Both the position numbers and the translations under genes were made by a program. A stretch of DNA of 61,326 nt, taken from the IMG/VR virus record IMGVR_UViG_3300027896_002454, positions 1-61,326 of that record; one strand, 5' to 3'. The notes below the pieces were generated by a model. That model worked only from the letters and a program-made list of their open reading frames with translations, searched no databases and was not told the origin of the DNA. Below, in pieces: positions 1 through 9,157 of the stretch. The stretch's first letter is position 1. Every line of letters starts with the position of its first letter. This DNA is from a virus.

Positions 1-2628
1 TATATATGGAATGCCATCTTTACTTATAGCTTCTTTATAAAGTTTATAAGCTTCATATTTATCTTCTAAATCTTTGAATTTTTTAAAGCTTTCTTCAAAA
101 TTCTTTAAATTTTCTTCTCTAAGTTTTATTTCAGATTTCGTATTAATTAATTCTTCATTCTTCTTGTTTAATTTTTCGTTTACTATAGCTAATTTTTTAC
201 TATTTTCTTTTAAACTTTTAACATCTTCTATCTTGTCGTTAGCTTTTTCTTTCTTTTCTTTTAATTCTGCTAATCTAACATTATATAAAAATAAGTCATC
301 TTCTGCTTGTTTAAGTTTTATGTTTGCCATTTCAAACTCTTTTTTCAAAGAAAAATCAAACATTTTTATTTTTTCGTACTTTTGTAATTCTTCTCTTTTG
401 TTTCTTAAATCTTCTGGACTATTAGCATAATTTATTAATACATTTTCTAATTCATTTATTTGTTCTTTAGCGTCATTTAACTCAGATTTTATTGTTTTTG
501 CTTCTACAAAGAATTTACAATTTTGGCAAATTTCTGTAGTTTGCATCCATATTTGCTCGTCAAATGCATTTACAGCTTTGTCATCTCTATTTAATAAAGC
601 TTTTTTATCTGCTAACTCTACAAGAAGATTATGATAGTTTTCGACATTTTTTTCTAATTTTGATATTTCATTTAATATATTCTCTTTGTTGTATTTAGCT
701 AGCTCATTCGAAACAATTTCTAATTTATTAGTTTTATTTTGGATGTCACTAGAAATTGTCTGTATATTTAAAAATTCTATATCAATTCGTTCATTTACAG
801 CTTTAATTTCGTAATCATAATCTGTTAAATCTTCTTGATTAACTTTAGATTTTAATTCAATTATTTGATGTTCTAATATAGATTTTTCATCATTTACGAA
901 TTCAATATCAAAATTTAATTCTTTTAAAATATGATTTGCTGCTTTTAATTTTCTATCATTTTCTGCTATTTGTTTAGAAAAATCTAAATCTGCGTAAACT
1001 TTTAAAGCAGATTCTAATTCTTTAGCTTCCTCTTTAACTAAATTAAACATTGATTCAAAAACGTCTAAACCGAGAAATTTAGAAAATGTTTTAATTCTAT
1101 AAGATTCTCCAGTATTTTCTACAAAATTAGTAATTTTTCCTTGTAATCCAAAAGAAGTTAAAGTTAATTCTTCATAATTACCAAACATTCTTCGTATTAA
1201 TTTATCTGTATCTGTCTTTTGTTGTTCGTTTTCTGGATCTCCGTCAATTTCATAGAATCTTAAAGTTGTACTAGATGATTTCTTTTTCTTGTCTCCTCTT
1301 ATTACAGTCCTCTCTATTTTATATCTTTTGTCTCCTATAGAAATTACTACACTTCCAATACATTCAGACTCTTTATTGTTTACTACATTATAACTCTTCT
1401 TAAATTTACTATTTTTTCCAGTAATAATATGCAAAATAGAGTCTATTATACTACTTTTGCCAGTTCTGTTTGGCGCGAATATACCAACTATACCATTATA
1501 ATTTCTAAAATCTATTTTATTATTTAACCCATAAGAAAACATATTAGATATTTCTAATTCTTCTAAATTCCAAACTACATTTCTTAAAGAAATATCAGGT
1601 ACTTTCCAATACACTTCTTTATTTATGTCAATAATTTTTCTTATTATTTCGTCTTTTACTTTATCTTTTAAATGTTCGTTTAAAAGTTTTTCAATATTCT
1701 CTAATGTCGAAACATCTTCTAATCTAGATAAGGCATTATCTTTTTCTTCTTTTTCGTCTTTATGCTTTATAACTATTTCTTCTACATTATTCCATTTTTT
1801 TCTAATGTCTGCATAAACTTTTTGTATTTCAGAAACTGTAGGACTACTTAATATAACTCTAATTCTTGGTTTTTCATTTAATTCTATATTTGGTAACTCT
1901 TGATTATTTGATAGATCTATAGTATTATAAGTCCATTTGTTATGTATAATAATAAACTTGTTAGAAAAATTAGCTAAATTCCACAATAGATATCCTTTAT
2001 CTAAACTCTCACCATAATTTTGTTGGATAAGACTACCACAATAAAAAGCTTTTCCTATTTGTTGCCTTTTATGTATATCACCACATAATGCCAAATCATA
2101 ATTATCAAATATTCTTACATTATCATCTGGTGATTTTGATACTTGTTCATTTTCGTATACAGCTCCATTTAAAGAACCATGATATAAAGCTATATAATTT
2201 CTTAATTTATCTTTATCAAAATTAATTGGAAAATTTTCTCTATCAATTAAAGAAAATATACCAAAAGCTAATGACTCATCTATGTTTATAATACCACTAT
2301 TAGTATAGTAATGAATTCTTTTAGAATTTATATTTTTAACTATTGGAGTTAAAGCGTCTAATCTACTTTTATTTATAACAACTAAATCATGATTTCCAGG
2401 AATCATGTAAACCTCTGAATGTTCAGATAACATTTTTAAAAAATCAGAAGTTAAATCTACAGATTCTGGGCTTAATGATACTTTATTATGAACTACATCT
2501 CCACAAACTACTATAATATCTGGTTTATGTTCATGAAGTGAATCATTTAATTTAGAAAATATATATTTGTATTCTTCTTTTCGTTTAAATAAACGAATTT
2601 GAATATCTGCTAAATGCGCAATTATCAT
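1..2628 (-). CDS. Mre11-Rad50 (SbcD-SbcC) single-chain fusion, 3' end beyond window
   Basis: The frame is open without a stop from its ATG to the window edge (876 codons visible). Residues 1-240 are a metallophosphoesterase of the Mre11 type: HLADIQIR (D8), GDVVH, GNHD, then GDIHKRQ (H186) and GSLIQQNYGE. After a linker of about 100 residues a Rad50/SbcC ATPase head starts near residue 350, with Walker A APNRTGKSS near 386-394. A long charged coiled coil follows, with a zinc-hook CQNC at 701-704 and a returning coiled coil that reaches SKDGIPY, which in Rad50 precedes the signature motif; signature and Walker B would lie beyond the edge. In T4 these are separate proteins (gp47, gp46) that process DNA ends for recombination. 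The start overlaps the primase stop as ATGA. Motif I has Gln where Mre11 normally has a metal-binding His. Confidence 0.9.
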   Translation of the reverse strand, partial: MIIAHLADIQIRLFKRKEEYKYIFSKLNDSLHEHKPDIIVVCGDVVHNKVSLSPESVDLTSDFLKMLSEHSEVYMIPGNHDLVVINKSRLDALTPIVKNINSKRIHYYTNSGIINIDESLAFGIFSLIDRENFPINFDKDKLRNYIALYHGSLNGAVYENEQVSKSPDDNVRIFDNYDLALCGDIHKRQQIGKAFYCGSLIQQNYGESLDKGYLLWNLANFSNKFIIIHNKWTYNTIDLSNNQELPNIELNEKPRIRVILSSPTVSEIQKVYADIRKKWNNVEEIVIKHKDEKEEKDNALSRLEDVSTLENIEKLLNEHLKDKVKDEIIRKIIDINKEVYWKVPDISLRNVVWNLEELEISNMFSYGLNNKIDFRNYNGIVGIFAPNRTGKSSIIDSILHIITGKNSKFKKSYNVVNNKESECIGSVVISIGDKRYKIERTVIRGDKKKKSSSTTLRFYEIDGDPENEQQKTDTDKLIRRMFGNYEELTLTSFGLQGKITNFVENTGESYRIKTFSKFLGLDVFESMFNLVKEEAKELESALKVYADLDFSKQIAENDRKLKAANHILKELNFDIEFVNDEKSILEHQIIELKSKVNQEDLTDYDYEIKAVNERIDIEFLNIQTISSDIQNKTNKLEIVSNELAKYNKENILNEISKLEKNVENYHNLLVELADKKALLNRDDKAVNAFDEQIWMQTTEICQNCKFFVEAKTIKSELNDAKEQINELENVLINYANSPEDLRNKREELQKYEKIKMFDFSLKKEFEMANIKLKQAEDDLFLYNVRLAELKEKKEKANDKIEDVKSLKENSKKLAIVNEKLNKKNEELINTKSEIKLREENLKNFEESFKKFKDLEDKYEAYKLYKEAISKDGIPYI

Positions 2629-3584
2629 GTTAATTTAGCTTTCATTAATTCATACTTATCATCTAATAACTTTGCGCTTTTAATATTTTCTAATATTTCT
2701 TGTCTAGTCATAGATCCTGGATCTTTTTTATTTATAATTACATTGTAAACTTTTATTCCAAAACTTAAAAATTTTTCAATTATATCAAGTTGTTTTTCAT
2801 ATGCATCATTATCAAGCATTAAATAAACAGTTGTTTTATGTTGCATTATTCTATCTTTAATTACAGAAGACTCTAATGCTGTCCCTAATATTGGAATGCA
2901 ATTATAATCAACTTTTAAAGCATCAAAAACACCTTCTACTAATATTACAGGACTTTCCCAACTTATAAATAATTCATTAAATACTATTAAAGATTTTCTA
3001 ATACTTGGATTAAGGTATTTTATACCTTCTCTATATATATTTCTTGCTATAAAGAAATTTATTTTTGCGTCTATGTCAAAACTTGGTACTATAATCCTAT
3101 TTTTATATCTTCCTTCATCACAATATTTTATTTGATATTTTTCGATTAACTTATCTGTAATACCTCTAGAATTTAGATAATTTTTAAAAGGATTTAAAGA
3201 ACTTTTATTATCAAGTATATTTTTACACTCATCTGGTAATTTAATTATTTCTGGTATTGGTTCTATTATTTCAGATGTTAATGAATTTTCTATTAATGAT
3301 TTCAAATCTACGTCTAATTGCCTCTCATTAGTTAAAGCTAACCACTCATTTAATAGATTTTGATCACCAAATCGTTTTATAAGAGGAACTACAGACTTGC
3401 CAGCAAAAGCTTTACCGCAAACCCAACACTTATAATAATTTTTGTCTATATTTATCATCAACTTCTTTTTTCTATGATGACAATTTGGACAATAAAAAGC
3501 TATTTCTGGTTGTGGGTATCTATAATCGCAATCACCAAGACATGATTCTAAAACTCTTACTTTTTTATAGTAATTTTCTATCAA
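2625..3584 (-). CDS. DNA primase (zinc ribbon + TOPRIM)
   Basis: Makes RNA primers for lagging-strand synthesis. The N-terminus has a CHC2-like zinc ribbon (C32, C35, C53, C56: CPNC and CWVC). The TOPRIM domain shows VILVEGVFDALK (E217), LMLDND (258-260) and DPGS (288-290), the acidic residues that hold catalytic metals. At 319 residues it is primase only, with no helicase domain, consistent with the separate DnaB-like helicase gene at 31.5-32.9 kb (a T4 gp61/gp41-style split). It overlaps the RuvC-like gene by 20 bases upstream and the Mre11-Rad50 start by 4 bases. Confidence 0.88.
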   Translation of the reverse strand: MIENYYKKVRVLESCLGDCDYRYPQPEIAFYCPNCHHRKKKLMINIDKNYYKCWVCGKAFAGKSVVPLIKRFGDQNLLNEWLALTNERQLDVDLKSLIENSLTSEIIEPIPEIIKLPDECKNILDNKSSLNPFKNYLNSRGITDKLIEKYQIKYCDEGRYKNRIIVPSFDIDAKINFFIARNIYREGIKYLNPSIRKSLIVFNELFISWESPVILVEGVFDALKVDYNCIPILGTALESSVIKDRIMQHKTTVYLMLDNDAYEKQLDIIEKFLSFGIKVYNVIINKKDPGSMTRQEILENIKSAKLLDDKYELMKAKLT

Positions 3585-4086
3585 TAAGTCCTACTTTCGC
3601 CATTGTATAAGAATCACACATGTCATAAGCTTCGTTTCTAATGTTATCTTTTGTATTTTTTAACCAAAAAATTTGTGGTTCTAATTTTACAACTTCTTTG
3701 AATACTTCTTTTTTGATGTCAAGACCTCTTGCATATGATCTACTATATGCTAATCTTCTTGCAGAAGATGCTGGATAATAAGTTGGCTTTATATTCTTTA
3801 ATTCATACATCATATAACTAACAATACCATTAAATCTAGCTAATGTAGTTATAACACTAGCAGAAGAAAAACCTTCATGAAATTTCTTAGAAATATCTTC
3901 TATATAAATATATTTTATATCATAATCTCTTAAAATATCTTCAAGCATAAATTTCAAAAATCTTGCTTTTTCTAAAAGATCTTCAAATCCACCAATTGAT
4001 ATGAATCCTATTCTTTCTAGTTTTCCTTTAATATCTAATATTGTATATCCTACAACAGAAGTACTAACGTCTAATCCGAGAATCAT
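3565..4086 (-). CDS. RuvC-like Holliday junction resolvase
   Basis: An RNase H-fold nuclease of RuvC type. The first strand has GLDVSTSVVGYTILD (D6). A second acidic patch, YIYIED, lies at 60-64, and a C-terminal pair D155/D158 sits in AYDMCDSYTMA; together these make the usual four-acid metal site. The length (173 residues) matches RuvC. It probably resolves recombination and replication junctions, standing in for T4 endonuclease VII. It lies between a small unknown gene (ATGA overlap) and the primase, in a repair block. Confidence 0.8.
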   Translation of the reverse strand: MILGLDVSTSVVGYTILDIKGKLERIGFISIGGFEDLLEKARFLKFMLEDILRDYDIKYIYIEDISKKFHEGFSSASVITTLARFNGIVSYMMYELKNIKPTYYPASSARRLAYSRSYARGLDIKKEVFKEVVKLEPQIFWLKNTKDNIRNEAYDMCDSYTMAKVGLIDRKLL

Positions 4087-4466
4087 TTATCACCCGTTAT
4101 ACTTGTTTCTACTAAAAATTTAGCATCAATTTTATTTTGCTTATCTGTCTCGTCTAAATCTCTTAATAATTTATTATAATTTTCTGATGTTAATAAATTA
4201 GCTTTTTTACTTGTTATTGTATTAGTCTGAAGTCTTTGAATAACTCCAGCTAATCTAACAAGTATTTCACTATTTTTATTAGCTGTTTGTAATAAAAAAT
4301 TTGCTTTATCCATAAGGAATATAGCATCAGGACTACCATCAAGAATTTTTTGTTTTACTAATTCGTATATTTGTAAAGCTTCTTCTCTATCTTTAACAGC
4401 ATTTTCATAAACTTTTTTCAAAACAGTATTAACATCATCATTTGTATATCCAGTTACTTCATTCAT
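4083..4466 (-). CDS. Hypothetical helical protein
   Basis: 127 residues, charged and predicted mostly helical, with no cysteine cluster, signal peptide or membrane segment. I do not recognise a family. It overlaps both neighbours by four bases (stop/start ATGA), so it is very likely translated with the RuvC-like gene and the membrane-anchored protein before it. Placement in the repair block is the only clue to its role. Confidence 0.6.
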   Translation of the reverse strand: MNEVTGYTNDDVNTVLKKVYENAVKDREEALQIYELVKQKILDGSPDAIFLMDKANFLLQTANKNSEILVRLAGVIQRLQTNTITSKKANLLTSENYNKLLRDLDETDKQNKIDAKFLVETSITGDK

Positions 4467-4819
4467 TCTGGTCCTCTATTTGCGCCTGTTCTTACTATTC
4501 CTAAAAATGCTTTTTCTTCATCTTCGACATCGTCTGTATAAACATAATTTTTATATTCATCATATTTTGTTAAATATGAATCTAATTGAGTTTTTACATT
4601 TTTACATTGTGTCATAACATCAAAAAATATTTCATCATAAACCATTATATTAGAATTAGTTATTCTATCTATAGATGATTTAAACCCATTTATATCATCA
4701 TTAAAATTTATTATAAATTTTTCTAAATCATTAATTTTTTGATTAAATTTATAAGCAACAAAAGATGCTATTGCTGTTGCTAAACCAAATAACACTGTTA
4801 ATGTTATTAATATCCACAT
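4463..4819 (-). CDS. Membrane-anchored small protein
   Basis: The first 25 residues form one hydrophobic segment (starting MWILITLTVLFGLATAIAS) that should anchor the protein in the inner membrane. The rest is a charged, probably helical domain of about 90 residues. No family recognised. A single N-terminal anchor with a soluble helical tail is common in phage host-interaction proteins, but nothing here proves such a role. It sits one base after the HD-domain gene. Confidence 0.55.
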   Translation of the reverse strand: MWILITLTVLFGLATAIASFVAYKFNQKINDLEKFIINFNDDINGFKSSIDRITNSNIMVYDEIFFDVMTQCKNVKTQLDSYLTKYDEYKNYVYTDDVEDEEKAFLGIVRTGANRGPE

Positions 4820-4820
4820 A

Positions 4821-5414
4821 TTAAACCTCGTCTAAAAATGCTACTTTTAAGTCTGCAAAATGCAACATATGAGATAATTTACTCATTTTATATTTAAAAC
4901 ATATATTTTCATCTGTATAAATGCTATCATGAGCTAATATTGCTAAATATTCATCATCAGTTAAATCAATACCATAATGAGATAACAATCTAACACTTCT
5001 CTGAGCATGAGTTAAACCATCTCTAATGATAGGATTTTTAATATACATCTTTCCTAATTTATCTTTATGCCATTGACTATCATTATCTATGTAAACATCT
5101 TCACCTTTTACAGTAGTTGCTTTTCCTAAATCGTGAAATAAAGCACAAATTATAGCAGATTCTAAATTTACATCTTTATACCATATAGAGCATATTTCTA
5201 ACATGCTCTTAGCAACTAAAATTGTATGTTTTATTAATCCACCAGCAAAAGCGCTATGTTTATTTAAATCTCCTGAAGCTGGAGCTGTATAAAATTGAGT
5301 TCCAATTTTTTCTAACATCTGTAAAATCTTTTCTTTTCTATCAGATATTATATATTTTTCTATTAATTTTACTACTATTGCTGCATTATCAGCTATTTCT
5401 TGTTCAGTTAACAT
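4821..5414 (-). CDS. HD-domain phosphohydrolase
   Basis: An HD-superfamily metal-dependent phosphohydrolase. The first metal His is in the GGLIKHTILV helix (H63) and the doublet is ALFHDLGKAT (H94, D95). A later HAQRSVRLLSHYG stretch supplies the expected third region, and LAILAHDSIY a further His-Asp. At 197 residues it resembles phage and bacterial HD hydrolases acting on nucleotides or RNA ends; substrate cannot be told. It overlaps the RmlA-like gene by 11 bases. Confidence 0.75.
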   Translation of the reverse strand: MLTEQEIADNAAIVVKLIEKYIISDRKEKILQMLEKIGTQFYTAPASGDLNKHSAFAGGLIKHTILVAKSMLEICSIWYKDVNLESAIICALFHDLGKATTVKGEDVYIDNDSQWHKDKLGKMYIKNPIIRDGLTHAQRSVRLLSHYGIDLTDDEYLAILAHDSIYTDENICFKYKMSKLSHMLHFADLKVAFLDEV

Positions 5415-6132
5415 TTATAACCCTTTCTCTTATTGTTTTACTTGCATTATATAAACTTTCAAAAGTACCAGCATCAATCCAATCTCCTTTTATTACACCA
5501 TATGTAGTATGTCCTCTTTTCATTAACTCATTATTTAAATCAGTTATTTCGTATTCTCCTCTTCCTGATGGTTGTAATTTATCAATAATTTCAAAAGCTA
5601 TTGGAGAATAAAAATATAGACCAACAACAGCATAATTTGATTTTGGTTCTTTTGGTTTTTCTTCTATTTTGATTAAGTGATTATTATCATCGAACACTGG
5701 TACTCCGAATCTTTCTGGATCATTTACTTCTTTGAAGAAAAACATAGCTTCTAATTCATCTATTCTTTTAAAAGAAGGAGGTCCAAAATGACTATTTTCA
5801 AAAATATTATCTCCTAATATAACCGCAAACTTATCTTTTCCAACAAAATTTCTTGCTAATGAAACAGCATTTGCAATTCCAATTGGTTTACTTTGATATC
5901 TATATGTTAAATCTACTCCTAAATCTTCTCCATCTTTTAACAAATTTATTACGTCTCCAATGCTATTACCACCAACTATAATTAAAATTTCAGTTATCCC
6001 AAGTTCTTTTAATGTATTAATAGGATAATAAATCATTGGTTTGTTATAAATAGGCAGGATATTTTTATTTACAACCCTTGTAAGAGGATCAAGTCTTGTA
6101 CCAAGACCTCCACTAATGACTACGCCTTTCAA
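5404..6132 (-). CDS. rmlA: Glucose-1-phosphate thymidylyltransferase-like (RmlA)
   Basis: A sugar-1-phosphate nucleotidyltransferase. The N-terminal signature GGLGTRLDPLT (9-19), the NKPMIYYPINTL stretch and the metal site GDNIF are those of RmlA, which makes dTDP-glucose. It is 242 residues against about 290 in cellular RmlA, the missing part being the C-terminal dimerising segment. dTDP-glucose is a precursor for dTDP-sugars; the sugar epimerases and C-methyltransferase at 48-58 kb are plausible users, though far away. UTP-dependent activity cannot be excluded. Confidence 0.82.
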   Translation of the reverse strand: MKGVVISGGLGTRLDPLTRVVNKNILPIYNKPMIYYPINTLKELGITEILIIVGGNSIGDVINLLKDGEDLGVDLTYRYQSKPIGIANAVSLARNFVGKDKFAVILGDNIFENSHFGPPSFKRIDELEAMFFFKEVNDPERFGVPVFDDNNHLIKIEEKPKEPKSNYAVVGLYFYSPIAFEIIDKLQPSGRGEYEITDLNNELMKRGHTTYGVIKGDWIDAGTFESLYNASKTIRERVINVN

Positions 6133-6140
6133 TGTTCACC

Positions 6141-6644
6141 TTACCATTCCCAAAAATTACCAAAGATATTCTTTGGAATTGTTGTTTTAGTTAATTGTTC
6201 GATATAATCATCTGGCAATGTAGATTTTATATCTGGTTTTGTTGTATATCTCTGCTCTACTGGTCTTTTAAACATATCTTCTGGCTTCTTTTCTATACCA
6301 GTATCTTTTTCTATTGTTTGGACTTTATATCCAATTTTGTTTAATCTTATCATCTTTTCTGGCTTATATGTTCTATAAGCAAAGCTCAAATTATAATTTT
6401 TTATTTGTCTATCATAGAAATATTTAGGATTATCTATCATATGAATATTATATAATTCATTTCCTAATATAACTTTAAGATATGCTATTTGAGCAGCAGA
6501 AAGATAATGCAAATTTATACCATGCACTAAATTTCTATATAAATTTAGAAATAACACAACAGGCCTTTGATCTGTCCCTGACATATAGTTAAAAGTAACA
6601 ATATCTCCTCGTGTTAATTGACTTACTTCTATTTTTTCTACCAT
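6141..6644 (-). CDS. Conserved-looking phage protein of unknown function
   Basis: 167 residues. The first half reads as a small beta-rich domain (GDIVTFNY ... RPVVLFLN ... GINLHYLS), a pattern I associate with uncharacterised proteins of large myophages. The second half is basic and proline-rich, ending in an aromatic FGNFWEW. No catalytic motif, signal or membrane segment. The gene starts one base after the stop of an inserted endonuclease gene, so its original upstream context has been changed. Confidence 0.6.
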   Translation of the reverse strand: MVEKIEVSQLTRGDIVTFNYMSGTDQRPVVLFLNLYRNLVHGINLHYLSAAQIAYLKVILGNELYNIHMIDNPKYFYDRQIKNYNLSFAYRTYKPEKMIRLNKIGYKVQTIEKDTGIEKKPEDMFKRPVEQRYTTKPDIKSTLPDDYIEQLTKTTIPKNIFGNFWEW

Positions 6645-6645
6645 G

Positions 6646-7236
6646 TTATTTATCCCATATTATAATAAAATCACAAGATAATTTTTTACATATTTCATTT
6701 TCTCTATCTAAATCTTCAAAAACTTTTTTATCATGTGCTTTCTCATATACTTCATAGACTGTATTAGTTTCTTTACAATATCCATCAACAACATAAACTG
6801 AGATTTGATATTGTCTTAAAATTTTACAATTATCTTTTACTTCTTGTTCATCTAATAATTGCTTTTCATGTTTACCAATTTGATACCAGGCTCCAGACTC
6901 TATATTTTGTCTTATTCGCGACTCTTTTAATCTTTGTCTAATCTCTGGTCTTTTTGAAACATTTTTATCACCTAATTTATTGTCTGCCATTTTTTTAATT
7001 CTACTATCTATTTGTTTTGTCAAACCTTTCATCCATGATTTATGTCCTTTTCGACCTATAATTTTTTTATTTTTAAATTGTTTGCTAACTCTATTTCTTT
7101 CTTTTTGTGTCCAAATATGATTATGATTTTTATTAGAGATTTGACAGCTTTTTGAACAAAATTTTTGATTTTCACGCCGCCATTTAAATGGCTCTTTACA
7201 CCATAAACAAAATTTTACTTTTTCAGCCATTTTCAA
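6646..7236 (-). CDS. Free-standing homing endonuclease, Vsr-like family (copy 1)
   Basis: 196 residues. The N-terminus holds a treble-clef-like zinc motif (CLWC ... FCSKSC) and basic linker repeats including KSWMKGLTK. The C-terminal nuclease half has the marks shared by four genes here: IGKHEKQLLDEQE, YVVDGYC, VYEVYEKAH, a D..RE.E helix and the final FIIIWD. The spacing of acidic and His residues suits a Vsr-related (EDxHD) nuclease, a family predicted for phage homing endonucleases. It sits between the nucleotidase and an unrelated gene with no intron visible, so it looks like an intergenic insertion. It overlaps the upstream gene's stop by 14 bases. Confidence 0.75.
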   Translation of the reverse strand: MKMAEKVKFCLWCKEPFKWRRENQKFCSKSCQISNKNHNHIWTQKERNRVSKQFKNKKIIGRKGHKSWMKGLTKQIDSRIKKMADNKLGDKNVSKRPEIRQRLKESRIRQNIESGAWYQIGKHEKQLLDEQEVKDNCKILRQYQISVYVVDGYCKETNTVYEVYEKAHDKKVFEDLDRENEICKKLSCDFIIIWDK

Positions 7237-7759
7237 TCATCTCTATAAATTCTTTATATTTTTTAATTCTTGGACCTTCCCAATCTTGATTCCAAGTTCT
7301 ATCCATACAAACTGCTAATCTATTTGTTTTTGCAAATTCTTCTAAATTTTTTGTTGAATCATCTAATAAAACATCTACATTAACTTTAAATTTTTCTGAT
7401 TCAAAAATCAATTTATCATATTCTATTTCATTATTTTTCAACCATTCTAATGTATATAATTTTGTTTCTTCATTTGGTTGACTTGTAACAATAATAATTT
7501 TATGACCAGATTCTTTTAATAATTCCATAAATTCTGCAGCTTGTGGATATTGATTTGCTTTCAAATATATTTCTTTTGCATGTTCTTTAAATGCAAAATC
7601 ATAAATTTTTCCACCAATAGGAAACCAACTTTTTAGATCATATTGAGTTCTATCTAAAATTTCATGATCTGGATAGTGTTTTTTGTATACTTCTTCAACC
7701 ATTCCCATAAAATTTCTTAAGACACCATCAACATCAATTCCTAGTTTCTTCTTCTTCAC
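7223..7759 (-). CDS. HAD-family 5'(3')-deoxyribonucleotidase-like phosphatase
   Basis: HAD motif I is DVDGVL (D9, D11), motif II is IIIVTSQ, and the motif IV acids are LLDDS, in a protein of 178 residues. The size, and the cap between motifs I and II, fit the NT5C-type nucleotidases that dephosphorylate dNMPs. In a phage this would tune nucleotide pools, matching the dNMP kinase, dUTPase-like protein and ribonucleotide reductase in this window. The start overlaps the metallopeptidase-like gene by 26 bases. Confidence 0.78.
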   Translation of the reverse strand: MKKKKLGIDVDGVLRNFMGMVEEVYKKHYPDHEILDRTQYDLKSWFPIGGKIYDFAFKEHAKEIYLKANQYPQAAEFMELLKESGHKIIIVTSQPNEETKLYTLEWLKNNEIEYDKLIFESEKFKVNVDVLLDDSTKNLEEFAKTNRLAVCMDRTWNQDWEGPRIKKYKEFIEMIENG

Positions 7760-8276
7760 TATTATTTTCTTTCTTATTATTGTCTATATATTGCGGTATA
7801 GTATCTTTTAATGGATGTTTCTTATAATTCATACCAGAATGATCTGTAGCATAAATTATAGCATCAGATTCCATTGGTAAAATATCATGAAATGCTTCAT
7901 AAAAATCATCATCATTTAATGGCTTTATTCTATCTATTAATTTCTTTAATTCAATAGAATCTTCTTGATTATGTGTTGCCATTTCTAATTCTGGAATATT
8001 TTTTTGCATAAAATGTCTAAATTCATGCATAAAACTCCATTTTATTTGTCTTAATGTAGTCTTTGGAATTATTTTAATATGCATAGTATTTTCATCTGGA
8101 ACGAATTTACTATGCTCAAAATGATCTTGTTCTTCATCGTATTCAGATATAGACACTATAACATGAATAGGATATCTATCTTTAGGTATTCTATCAATAT
8201 CTCTTTTTATTTCTTTAATCCATTTATTAAATGGAATTTTTAATCCAGACTCATTTTTTATTTCAAGATATTTCAT
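7734..8276 (-). CDS. HExxH zincin-like protein
   Basis: 180 residues with a zinc-protease motif HEFRH (H84, E85, H88) in a helix and a candidate third ligand E136 in PMESDA, spaced as in gluzincin-type enzymes. The tail is acidic and low complexity. It could be a virion or host-directed metallopeptidase, or an inactive relative; no signal peptide is visible. It overlaps the following nucleotidase gene and the preceding unknown gene, consistent with one transcript. Confidence 0.6.
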   Translation of the reverse strand: MKYLEIKNESGLKIPFNKWIKEIKRDIDRIPKDRYPIHVIVSISEYDEEQDHFEHSKFVPDENTMHIKIIPKTTLRQIKWSFMHEFRHFMQKNIPELEMATHNQEDSIELKKLIDRIKPLNDDDFYEAFHDILPMESDAIIYATDHSGMNYKKHPLKDTIPQYIDNNKKENNSEEEETRN

Positions 8277-9157
8277 TCTATTTTACCTGGTTTTAGAGTG
8301 AAATTTTCGTCACTTTTAAATGCTGGCAATTCTAACAAACCTTTTGCAAAATTTTCTGCTTTCCAAGCTACTAATTCATTTATTTGTTTATTTGTTTCAA
8401 GCTTTTTTGGCAATTCAAATCTTATAACATATCCATATTTATTAAATGACTTATCTGCTGTTTGAAATGATTTATGAGAAACATCACTTGGTGTCGGATC
8501 ATCTTCATTTTCTTCTGATCCTCTAATAAAAATACTTCTATAGTGTTTTTGATTTAAATAAGCTATTTTTGGTTCTCCCCAATCCCAAAGTGGATATGCT
8601 CTAAAAAATGTTGGATTATTTTCTATCTTCTTTTTAAGTGTTTCTACTTGATCAAACACATAGCTTTTACCAAATTTTTTACCAACATCTTTCAAAAACG
8701 CTAATATATTTTCTGGAGCTTCTAGATAGTCTTTATATCGATCTCTTTTATATTGAACTGGTTTATGTTTATTAACAAATTGTTGAGTTGGTATAAAATA
8801 GAAAAATACTTCAAATTCTAAAGTATATGGTTTTGGACCCTTATTCAATACATATCCGTGTATTGTAACATCTTTCTTTATTGGTCTAACTACTGTAACA
8901 TAATCTGCTTCTTCTTTTTCTCTTTTATCAGATAATTTTTTATAAGCAGAAGTGTCTAATGGATTCTCAAATTTAGTAGTATCATCATCTTTATCAATAT
9001 AGCTTTTAATGCTTGGTTGTGGTATATCTTTTTCGTCTCCTGGGTCATATTCATCTTTTGGTAACTCTGGAGATTCTACATCATCTTCTTCGTCGTCATC
9101 TTTAACTTGTTCAAACAAATATTTCGGCAATAATTTCTTTAAACTAAATTTAGCCAT
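8273..9157 (-). CDS. Hypothetical protein with acidic N-terminal region
   Basis: I place the start at the internal ATG (reading MAKFSLKKLLP), because GAAGAG lies seven bases before it; an upstream ATG would add five residues. The protein has about 294 residues. After a basic amphipathic start comes a strongly acidic, disordered stretch (runs of D and E, residues 20-60), then a mixed alpha/beta domain rich in aromatics. A leading acidic linker followed by a compact domain suggests a binding or structural protein. No family recognised. It follows the amidase gene with a short overlap. Confidence 0.55.
   Translation of the reverse strand: MAKFSLKKLLPKYLFEQVKDDDEEDDVESPELPKDEYDPGDEKDIPQPSIKSYIDKDDDTTKFENPLDTSAYKKLSDKREKEEADYVTVVRPIKKDVTIHGYVLNKGPKPYTLEFEVFFYFIPTQQFVNKHKPVQYKRDRYKDYLEAPENILAFLKDVGKKFGKSYVFDQVETLKKKIENNPTFFRAYPLWDWGEPKIAYLNQKHYRSIFIRGSEENEDDPTPSDVSHKSFQTADKSFNKYGYVIRFELPKKLETNKQINELVAWKAENFAKGLLELPAFKSDENFTLKPGKIE

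Noticed and set aside
74-430. Plus-strand open frames across the window, e.g. Phe/Ser/Leu-rich ones of 60-130 codons
   Set aside because: All lie opposite real minus-strand genes and show the Phe/Leu/Ser/Ile bias of reverse-complemented AT-rich coding DNA, with no family motif or ribosome site. No plus-strand gene is supported.
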